Source: Marisa cornuarietis
Lineage: Eukaryota > Mollusca > Gastropoda > Architaenioglossa > Ampullariidae
Length of the DNA: 64,000 bases
Direction of reading: 5' to 3'
NCBI GenBank assembly: GCA_004794655.1
Contig: SMMW01000555.1
Location: 1-64,000 of the forward strand
The position numbers were made by a program, and so were the translations under genes. A model generated the notes under the pieces. The model had not been told where the DNA came from, made no database searches, and saw only the letters and a program-made list of their open reading frames with translations. This document shows, piece by piece, positions 55,803 through 64,000 of this stretch; position 1 is the first letter of the stretch, and each line of letters starts with the position of its first letter.

Positions 55803-56500
55803 TCAGCTAGCTTATGCTTTGATGGAGAGGGAGAAAAGGATTGCTGCTGTTTTCTTTGTGTCTGCCCATGCTCCAATTCTGTCCCGTAAGAGATGCATCC
55901 TGTGCATTGCCATACTCCTCCAAACACCAGAGAACCAAATCATCTGCATAAAGGGCAGCATGGATTTCTTTGAGTAGCTCTGGTACTGGGTCATTTTCTG
56001 GGACCTGTATATTGTCAAGCACCAGAATCTTATCACTGGGGCAATAGTAGTTGACTATATTGTGATGTGGTCTAGAGTAGTCACCCTGACTTCAATGTAT
56101 TCCATGTCGTTCGTGCATCTACTGCTTTCACCAACATTCAAGTTGCTTTTGACTAATGTCACCCCTCCCCTCTTTCCTCCTGCTTTGTTAATCACTCTGG
56201 AAAGTCTATTACCCTCTGTTCTTGAATGGCTTTCCCTACTGCAAATATATTTCTCCAAAGCAGATGATGATGATGCAGTTTTGGTACAGGTACTGTTTTA
56301 GTTCAGTGTTCTTATTAAAAACCCCATCTGCATGCCAAAGCGTGATGGTAATGTTGGGGTTATATTTGATTTTGGTAGTACATTGGCCAGTTCTCGTCTG
56401 TGTCCCCTTTCTCAATAGGATGAGTTGAAGGGACCTCCAGTCACCAAAGGTGAGCTGACACTGCACTGGATTCCCACAGAGTGAGCCCAATTTCTGGCAA
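55803..56500 (-). mobile_element. Jockey-like LINE remnant: EN start joined to an RT piece
   Basis: The minus strand, from 56460 on, reads RKGTQTRTGQCTTKIKYNP, ADGVFNKNTELKQYLYQN and GKRGGVTLVKSNLNVG, then YIEVRVTTLDHITI, NYYCPSDKILVLDNIQVP (EN first half), and continues at about 55975 with IHAALYADDLVLWCLEEY, the RT catalytic box. About 500 codons between EN and the YADD box are missing, so this is an internal deletion. The QWNADG-type Asn is replaced (LWHADG). Different from the other LINE families in the window. Confidence 0.7.
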
Positions 56501-57932
56501 TTCTGTCTGCAAATCTCATAATGGCTGTTGCTGTGGCACAACACCTCTGACTTCAGCACTCTGTTTTTTGGGGATTTTTTTTTTTACCTGCCATTAGCTT
56601 GTGGTCTGCATGTCCCGCCCTGTGAGCAAAGGAGGTGGGTGGGGGGCGTTTGAGTGGATCCCATCCTAGACCCAGAGATTAAAATGCAGCTTTTTGTCAT
56701 ATGGTGGTTCTGTCATTCAACACACAGGGTATTTCATACTGAGTGGCTGTGTCTCTTGCTAGCCCACCCCATCCTGATAGGAACACTGCCAGCTGACTTG
56801 CAACTGATTATTGGACCATTTGACCAGGGAAGCAAGGCAAGGGATGGTTGCCTCACTAATGGAGGATAGCCTAGTGGCATGATCTGGAGTGGGATCTGGT
56901 GGAACATGGCTTTACCCAAGCTAGCTGGCTCAGCTCCAAAAGAACAGCTAACATGGTATGGTGATCTCTGTCATAATTATGTTTCTGTTTCATTGCCTAG
57001 CACAGTAAAATAGCAGTGATTAATATTCACTTTACAGCTCATTTAAGTAATCTCTGGTGTTAAGTACTTACTTGGTTGACATGATTTATGCTGGTATCAA
57101 AAATTAAATGGTTTAGACTAGCTGTTACAAACCTAAACTGCCATAAAACTGCCATAAACTGCCATCTGTCTCCTGTTTCATTCAAATGCCCCTATTGCAG
57201 CCATGAAGAAATTAAGTAACATTTTGTATCCATGTGCACAAGATAATAAAGATTCTTGCCAGCTGTACATCCAAGAAAATTTTCATTAAGTCGTTCTCAG
57301 TTTTGTTTATCCCCTTTATTTGTAAGTAATTCTATAAAATTAATTCAAAATCTAGCCTATTTTCTTTACAAAGCATTACAGGTTAGGGAGAATAAATAAT
57401 TAGTGAATGTTTACTGATGATACACTTGATAAAAATATTGAACATGGTAGTATCTTTGTATGTTGTCATTTTAATGAAGTTGAGGCAAAAGCTAGTATTA
57501 TCTCTTTACTGTAACTATGCATTTAAAACTTGTATTTAATTTTTACCCTCACCTGCCTCACCCAGCATCAATTATGGGCATGAGCCTACTGATCAATATC
57601 ATATGCCTCCCATCAGCTGACTGGCTTTCCAAGAATCTGACATCATACAAGCTACAATCATACCAAGATATGCTGGTTCTTCTTGCTCTACAACATGGAC
57701 TATAGAAGAATGTGAAGAACAGTATAATGCTGCACAGTGGACAGTTTTAGTGCTACATTCTCTTTAGTTAATTTACATACCAGGAAAAATTTATGCAAAG
57801 AACCAGTCAGGAAGTTTGTGAGGTTGATCTGAAAGAGAGTATCCTATTTTATACAACTGTTTTCAATGCCAATAGTTGAGACCTTTGAATCTCTCCATCT
57901 CTTTATGCATTATCCCCCTTAAGAAAACATAC
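56501..57932. other. DNAI1 intron, nothing recognised
   Basis: Some G-rich runs (56630-56650). No coding signal or repeat family recognised. Confidence 0.5.
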
Positions 57933-57986
57933 CTGAGTCCAATCATCAGCATCTGTGCCATCTCCTACATCTGTGGTGTCATCTTC
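57933..57986 (-). CDS. DNAI1: DNAI1 exon 2
   Basis: Minus strand: acceptor TCTAATAGCAG, 54 bases (18 codons, phase 0/0), donor GTATGTTT. The product EDDTTDVGDGTDADDWTQ matches DEDSGTEVGEGTDEWAQ of vertebrate DNAI1; exon 3 follows in frame with TKTLIKP. Acidic and probably flexible. Confidence 0.93.
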
Positions 57987-58715
57987 CTGCTATTAGAAAA
58001 CAGAAATATGAAAACAGAACATACAGTTCTCTACACTACTACTGCTATGAATAATTTATGGTTTAAATCTGAATATTAAAAATTTCTGTAATGCATTTTC
58101 TTGGAAACTTATTTGGGTTAACAATGTTTAGCTGAAACTTTATGAACATGGTTTGGGATTTGTCTGGGAGTACCAGGGTGCTTGAGATGCTCAATAATTC
58201 TTCAAAAATATTTTTTTTAAATAAAAGTGACGGATACAGTGTTTTCATTTTTAAACCAGCATAGCTGTAAACTACAATTACACATGCAGAAAGACTGGGC
58301 GACATGATGACATGGAATTTTGTATTTACTGTTTTGGCAGATGTCATAAATTTCACAAAAGAGATGTTCTCAAAAATTCAAACTCAATCCCAGATTCACT
58401 CAGACACAACAGTCAATGATGCACTTATAAAACTGAAATAAATTTCTTGGCAGTCCATTGCACTCGCGCCTCCACTCCTCGTCAGGCAAGCAGGTCACAC
58501 GCTGACTCATTCCTTACCTCCTCGTCAGGCACATTTTTGTTAATTTTATACACACATAAAATACGTTGTTTTGGAAAAAATATTAATGCACACGATAGTT
58601 AATTCATTTTTCTATCAAGTGATCTTTTCATGACGAAGTTTGCACGTTTGACAGACTCTCTTGAATTGTGCAGGCAAAAATTGGTGCTCACAACTTAATT
58701 GCTGCAACATGATAG
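57987..58715. other. DNAI1 intron, nothing recognised
   Basis: AT-rich. The duplicated block CTCCTCGTCAGGCA (58476 and 58519) is the only local repeat. Confidence 0.45.
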
Positions 58716-58975
58716 GTTCTGTTTGGTAAAGCAGTAAAACCCTTGGTTGCCACAAGGTGACAGGGTTTTCCCACCCTTTCTCTCTCCCCTGCCTCTTTCC
58801 ACAGACCTTATTTTCTGCTGTGACAGGCCATGCTTATTAAAGCAGCGCAAACCTTAACTGCTGCAAGGTGAAAATGTTTTCCCATCCTGGTTTCTCCTTA
58901 CCCTACCTTCTCCACAGAACCTGACTTGCTGTAAAATGACAAGTCATGCTTGGTAAAGCAGAATCTCCTCCTCAA
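58715..58975. repeat. Degenerate tandem repeat, about 112-117 bases, nearly three units
   Basis: TGGTAAAGCAG, TTAAAGCAG and TGGTAAAGCAG recur at about 58722, 58837 and 58952. Between them CCTT-GTTGCCACAAGGTGAC matches CCTTAACTGCTGCAAGGTGA, and CCTGCCTCTTTCCACAGACC matches CTACCTTCTCCACAGAACC. Divergence is high. Confidence 0.6.
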
Positions 58976-59344
58976 TGGCCTGGTTACCATGAGATGACTA
59001 GCTCAGACTAACTATGGGAGAATTGCTATTGGCGCTTTGGTCCTACTGGAAGGCAGCTCATGTTATTCAACCCCCCTCCTCTCTCATTCGATGCAGATTA
59101 TTGTAAATAGTTAAGCTACTATATAGTTTTCCAGATTCTGCAAAGTGCTGGACACTCATATTTAAGTTTATATTAATAAATACTCATGTACAGAGCATCT
59201 TTTCTCACCAACAAAGGCACTTACATGGATGAAGTTGCACAAGCACAGGCTTATTGGTAGGCATCAAATGCATCTTACAGATTAATTTATCATCACTCAA
59301 CTCTAACAACTCACTCAGTCTCTCTCTCTCACACAGACACACAC
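58976..59344. other. DNAI1 intron, nothing recognised
   Basis: No coding signal or repeat match. Confidence 0.4.
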
Positions 59345-59500
59345 ACATCACAAGGTGGAGGAAACATGCACTGAAAACCTCCAATGGTCAGCCCTGTAAA
59401 CAGGTGTGACATTCAGTCAGAGCTAAGATATGAACCCACAACACCCGATTCTGTCTTGATGACAGGCACTTTAGCCACTGAGCAGCAATTGTGGGAATCA
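59345..59500 (-). repeat. tRNA-derived SINE fragment
   Basis: Minus strand: GCTCAGTGGCTAAAGTGCCT (A box), then GTTGTGGGTTCATATCTTAG (B box GGTTCATATC), followed by an unrelated body CACACCTGTTTACAGGGCTG. The head is a decayed tRNA-like structure; the body differs from the SINE at 18370. Confidence 0.55.
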
Positions 59501-60729
59501 GGTGCTAAGTATTTTCAGACTAGATACTAGGCATAAAACAGAATTTGTACACATCTCTGTACAAACAATTCCATTTTAAATTTATGTACCGCTTTCCTCT
59601 TTGTGTATGTGTGAGACACAACATGAATGCTTGTGTGTTCTAGGTCTGACCTTGTTAAATGAAGGAAACACCCCTAATGCCAGACGCTTTTCTGTCATAC
59701 TGAGAAATGGGCTTGGTGAAGTCAACTGTGAGAAGGATATTACTGCCTAAAATCATTTATCACTAAAGAAAAAAGCAGATCATCTTAGTGCCCACCTCAA
59801 TGCTTGCACTCTAGGTATAGCTGCTTTGTTTGCATTATTGTAGAACCAGGTCAATCTGGTGTCCCCATCACCATCCGATAAAAAAAACATTGTGTGGCAA
59901 AGCCAATAAAGTAAAGACCATGACACAGAAAGCAGAGTAGGGTAGGCATCAGTAAGAAAGGTTCACACACACCCTATCCCTAAAAAAATGAGAATCAAGC
60001 TGTCATGCTTCAGTACCTTTACAGGCTGACAAAGAATGGAGCATTTCTTGCTGCCTAGCCTTATCTTTATCCTTTTCTACAGTATGCTTAGCAACAGGAC
60101 ATGGTGCCGATGCAATTAATTCCTGGCAACTTGCACCCATTTATCACCAAAAAAGGACTGGCAATTTACATTGAACTTACAGCTCTGTTAATCATTCCCT
60201 ATGGCAGTTTCGCTTCGCTCAAGGTATCTGTATATATATGGTTTTCCATGTAATTTCCACATTTTAACACTATTCATAAATCTATAACTGCAAATCCAGA
60301 AACTAATAATAAGCAGGATTCTTACATAGCATGGAATCCCAGCATGCAGCCTGGCTCTCCACAGTTCACGTAAGTCCATGGCTTATAGTGAAAGAGCAGT
60401 AGGCGAAAAGAGCAGCTTTTCCTTATATGCAGGCACAATTCTACTATTATCATAAACTAAGAAGTTTTATCTATATGTGAAGATTAACAATTTAGATATA
60501 CTTTCCATTCTGCACACATACACTTTGTCCTTTGTTTCATCAACGCACACAGATGTTACACCATGATTCTATAAGCCATAAAAAGTGGCTTAAGCTCAGA
60601 AGAGCTAATCCTGCTACTACTTCTTTATATATCAAGTAACCCTTTTTGAATATTAAAGCAAATTCCATTTAAAGACAAAATACAGTTTAGGACAACTTTA
60701 CAGTCAACCATTTAGAAATCAAAGATTGC
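59501..60729. other. DNAI1 intron, nothing recognised
   Basis: AT-rich. No coding signal. Confidence 0.45.
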
Positions 60730-61225
60730 GCTGACAAGTCCAGGTGCAGACATGTCCAGAACATTGTGCCTGACAAACAGTTTATATGCAAAAGCAAAAG
60801 GCTCACTGAACTCTGCTGTGGCACTAGTTAAGACTGAATGTTGAATGAGTTTTGAATTCTGTGGGCACTGTGTGTAGTGCAAGTGTGTGAGAGCGCATGT
60901 GATTTGGGTAGGTCTATGCATGCAGTCAGTGGTGAAACTGTTAGCTGTGATCTGTGGGTAATGTATAGTATATATGAATGTGAGAGAGAGTGTGTTTATA
61001 CTAAAGTGCATGTATTTACATGTGGGGGGAAGGGGTGTGCACATCATGGGTGCAAGGAAGGGAATTTACTTTTTCATTTTTCTTATACATTTCATTCTTG
61101 AGATTTACATATGGTAGTACACAAAGTGGCATCTACTAGCATGTGAGAGATTGGACTTTGTTAAGTAAGTGGCACCCATCATTGACATGTTCCTTCTGCC
61201 ATGTCACTTTGTAAATAAATGTTTA
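60730..61225 (+). mobile_element. Rex1-like LINE 3' end
   Basis: GAACTCTGCTGTGGCAC, AGACTGAATGTTGAATGAGT, GTCTATGCATGCAGTCA, GACATGTTCCTTCTGCCATG and TCACTTTGTAAATAAA align with 63640-63935, where the same blocks follow a Rex1-like RT. Only the last codons of ORF2 and the 3' UTR are present. Confidence 0.65.
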
Positions 61226-61847
61226 TCTTATACTGATGATGATGAGAAGGTATCACCATGACCCTAGGATGTCATCTGAATAACTTCTTCAAATTACTTC
61301 TCTCATCTAGGACGAAGGGAAGATGATTTTGCATGCATGAAGTATGTAATAGAGAAATAACTCGTTTCTTTGTCTTGCAACCATTACACACAACCTGGCC
61401 AGCCAAAGGCAATTGTTTTTGAAAGAATGAGAAACCATCCCTGGTGAGTATTTTGTGACATCATCCATGACAAAGCCAGAGGTGATGTAAAAAATGTAAT
61501 TTGTAGGATCAAGGAAAAGTAAAAAATGCACAGGAACTATGTAAATACATAGCACTAGAAATGTATATACACTTTCTAAACGCTCTTTAACATTCAAGCC
61601 AGAGTGACAAGATAAGCCTAGATTTGCTCCCACAACCCTCATTATTTATTAAAGGAGACTACCAATATATTTCCGTTACCCTATTCTCTGGACAAAATGT
61701 GTATTTTTTGTATAGTTAATAAGGAAAAATTGACTTACATCTAGTCAGTTATGGTCCTACACCAAGATACTAAGAAACCAGATTATATCATAGTTTTATA
61801 TATGTGTTTAAAATATTAGCTTTTCATGCATAACTACAAATGCTCAC
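61226..61847. other. DNAI1 intron, nothing recognised
   Basis: No coding signal. A 111-codon frame on the minus strand (61307-61642) shows no domain. Confidence 0.45.
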
Positions 61848-61883
61848 CCTGGTTCGTGTCACTCGCCTTTGCTTCTCAGGTAC
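61848..61883 (-). CDS. DNAI1: DNAI1 exon 1 of the window, 36-base microexon
   Basis: Minus strand: acceptor TTTTTCCACTATAG, 36 bases (12 codons, phase 0/0), donor GTGAGC. The product VPEKQRRVTRTR joins EDDTTDVG of exon 2, as GRGTRKRDEDSGTEVG does in vertebrate DNAI1. Basic followed by acidic is the expected pattern. Its shortness makes it the least certain exon. The start codon exon was not identified up to 64000. Confidence 0.72.
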
Positions 61884-62045
61884 CTATAGTGGAAAAACAA
61901 AGAGTTTTTATATTACATGTATTAAATGCTACACCATCAAAATAATTTTTATTTATTTTGCTGAATACTCATTTTGGATAATGAATGCCTATAGGTAAAA
62001 TAAAAGCTGTGTTTTGGAGGTTCCCCAGCTATGTAAACATCATAT

Positions 62046-62135
62046 TAATAATAATAAAGGTCTCTTACAAAGTGCCTTATCCCTATCCTAAGGGCAAGGT
62101 CAAGGCGTTTCACAAAAATAAATAAATTTTTACAC
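62046..62135 (-). mobile_element. 3' terminal fragment of an L2-like LINE
   Basis: The minus strand ends GAAACGCCTTGACCTTGCCC, GGCACTTTGTAAGAGACCTT(TATTATTATT): a conserved-looking LINE terminus with ATT tail. Different subfamily from the others. Confidence 0.55.
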
Positions 62136-62590
62136 CACAATCTACAGAAAACTCCTTGATATTCAGATTTTAAGCCCTGTGGACAGTTTCTTAATACAAT
62201 GTTGAACGTATTAATGTTATTGCTAAAATTACATCTGTACCAAGGTGCTAGACTGTATGATATTGAGATATCTATTGAACAGTTTCAATATCTAAACACT
62301 CTTCTGTTGTTTATCTGAGTCATTCTTATGCATGAAATTTGTGGAGTGAAATTGTGAAATACCTTTTTAAGAAGAATGAGTACTGCTGCTGTGTCAATCT
62401 CTGAGCTTTGGATATCCTAAGAGCTTAATTATTATATTCATGCTTTTATATTTATGTTCTCTAACTGTACTCTGAAATGACTCAATGACAAAGCAGGTAG
62501 AGATGGGGAGTGTGCCTGTCTCGTAAAGCAGGTCACCCGAACTGTCACTGATGATCTTCAGATTAGAGACACCAGCTCAGAGATCAATGT
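62136..62590. other. Nothing recognised
   Basis: AT-rich with no domain or repeat. 62500-62560 has a short AAAGCAGGT duplication. Confidence 0.4.
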
Positions 62591-62593
62591 AGG

Positions 62594-62820
62594 CTAAGCT
62601 GTGAGAGATGACAAAAGGTTTACAAAAAGTTTAACTGGCATAGGATGTTTAAAGTCCAGGTAAAAGATACTGGAAAATCTGGTCCGATGATAGCTTGTCA
62701 CAGGAAGATCATGGATAAAGCAGAACTTGCCATCATATACGGTCAACCAGCTGATAACATGATAGTGGTTGTGTTTGAGCTGTTGGATCAGCTGTTCCAG
62801 GTTGTACTCTTGCACTAGGG
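62594..62820 (-). mobile_element. Possible LINE endonuclease C-terminal fragment
   Basis: The minus frame has [20 protein letters not shown] and a YDGKFCFIHDLP stretch, which resembles the IDWVI...D....SDH end of an APE endonuclease in a decayed state. Directly adjacent to an RT fragment of opposite orientation. Weak. Confidence 0.3.
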
Positions 62821-63957
62821 ATGATTGCTAAGCTCTCAACGTTTGGTCTCTCCCAGTCAGTCTGCTTCTGGATCCTGGACTTCCTTCTGTGTCAACCCCA
62901 GAGAGTTAAAATCAATAATCACCTCTCCAACAGTACAGGCACTCCCCGAGGCTGCGTCCTTTCTCCCTTCCTGTACTGTCTCTACACCAACGATTGTGTT
63001 TCATCTGACGGATTCATTCGGTTGGTGAAGTTCGCCAACGACACCACGGTTGTTGGCCTCCTCGCAAACAACGACGAGTCTGCATATCGCCGGGAGGTAG
63101 ACCATCTGGTGGCATGGTGCAGTAAAAATAGTCTACTACTCAATGTGTCATAGACCAAGGAGATGACAGTTGACTTGCATAAGAGGAGAAGCCCAATGGT
63201 GCCTCTTTTTGTCAACGGTGAGGCTATTGAGCAAGTCGATCATCTCAAGTTCCTAGGAACCACCATCTCCAATGACCTGAGCTGGCAAAACAAGTGGTAG
63301 CCATCATCAAAAAGGCCTAGCAACGACTCTTCTTCTTGCGTCAGCTGAAAAAGTTCCGCCTGAGGAGTGAAATTCTTGTCCAATTCTACTGAGCGGTAGT
63401 TGAAAGTGTACTGTCATTCTCTGTTACTGTCCGGTATGGCAGCGCCACTCAGAAACAGAAAGGCCTACTTTACCGGGTGGTGAGTGCAGCTAGCCGCATT
63501 GTCGGCTGTAGTCTACCATCGGTAGGCACAGTCTACACCCAGCGCTGCTTAGGCAGGGCGCGTAAGATTGTGGCGGATGTTTCCCACCTGGCAAACGGCC
63601 TTTTTTGCCGCATGCCTTCTGTTTGCCAAGGCAGTATCCTTACTTAACTCTGCTGTGGCCCGAATAAGACCTGATTGATCAATGTGTCCCCTGGTGGCGG
63701 TGGATTAGTGTGTTGGGACAGGGCGTGTGAGCATCCAGGGATACCCTTACACACTCTTGCATAAGACTGTGGGACTGCTCGCAACCACCGGCATATCTAG
63801 TGTAGGCAAGAGAGTGATTGTGTGCATGTGAGTGTGTCTACTTGTGCGCACATCTGCGTGTGTGGGAGAGATATTGTTGGTAGAATGTGGCCATCATCAA
63901 GACATGCTCCTCGTGCTATGTCACTTGGCAAATAAAGAATTATTATTATTATTGTTA
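62821..63957 (+). mobile_element. Rex1-like LINE RT fragment and 3' UTR
   Basis: The plus frame reads [39 protein letters not shown] and [14 protein letters not shown]; the catalytic FADD is FAND, so the first Asp is lost. After a TAG at 63151-63153 come VPLFVNGEAIEQVDHLKFLG and WQNKW, then several stops through the C-terminal region (about to 63640), a GT-rich 3' UTR and GGCAAATAAAGAATTATT(ATT)n at 63920-63955. 5'-truncated inside RT. Confidence 0.78.
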
Positions 63958-64000
63958 TGTAAGTCCTCATCCACTGACTTTCTTCTCAGCCTGGCTGCTG
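63958..64000. other. Window edge, nothing recognised
   Basis: 43 bases behind the LINE tail. Too short to assign. Confidence 0.3.

Noticed and set aside
61307..61642. 111-codon minus-strand frame as another DNAI1 exon
   Set aside because: No similarity to the protein and not needed: exon 1 and exon 2 join in frame without it.

Overview
This is eukaryotic nuclear DNA. It has AT-rich, intron-like sequence, short exons with GT/AG borders, dense retrotransposon debris and many microsatellites, and no bacterial-style operons. The repeat families suggest a lophotrochozoan, most likely a gastropod mollusc: I/Nimb-type LINEs with a characteristic 3' end, L2/CR1-like LINEs with (ATT)n or (CAT)n tails, Rex1-like LINEs and a tRNA-headed SINE. 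The species assignment is inference. A single host gene was recognised.

Host gene: nine short exons on the minus strand, between about 61.9 kb and 9.2 kb, read in frame as the N-terminal part of axonemal dynein intermediate chain 1 (DNAI1 / outer-arm IC). Exon order, phases (0,0,0,0,1,0,0,0,1) and splice sites agree throughout. The 838 coding bases are spread over about 53 kb. The exon with the start codon should lie to the right of the window, or was missed, and the WD40 propeller exons to the left. Everything else sits in, or downstream of, introns of this gene.

Layout. 1-8.1 kb: I/Nimb LINE copies (minus) and an RTE/L1-like RT fragment. 9.1-10.7 kb: two exons. 13.1-18.8 kb: a Rex1-like endonuclease fragment, then a Ty3/gypsy pol remnant (minus) split by one L2/CR1-like LINE that itself contains a second, then a LINE RT fragment split by a SINE. 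19-28 kb: RT fragments, L2-like 3' ends and exons 7 and 6. 29.7-35.4 kb: two I/Nimb copies (one with a 138-bp TIR element inside its RT), exon 5 and an L2-like copy. 35.5-44.8 kb: a tandem duplication, exon 4, I/Nimb 3' ends, a THAP-domain fragment, two head-to-tail I/Nimb 5' ends and a probable solo LTR. 44.9 kb: exon 3. 45.3-50.7 kb: a 5.4-kb DNA transposon with TIRs, a 3-bp target duplication, subterminal repeats and an EnSpm/CMC-like transposase ORF, inserted into an L2-like LINE. 52.9-55.8 kb: the best preserved LINE of the window (768-codon RT ORF). 55.8-56.5 kb: a Jockey-like EN/RT chimera. 57.9-64 kb: exons 2 and 1, Rex1-like 3' ends and an RT fragment.

The genes do not form a pathway. 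The window is a ciliary gene whose introns act as a trap for mobile elements, with several nested insertions whose order can be read directly. The most unusual element is the EnSpm-like transposon at 45295-50694. No CRISPR array, operon or intact tRNA/rRNA gene was found.
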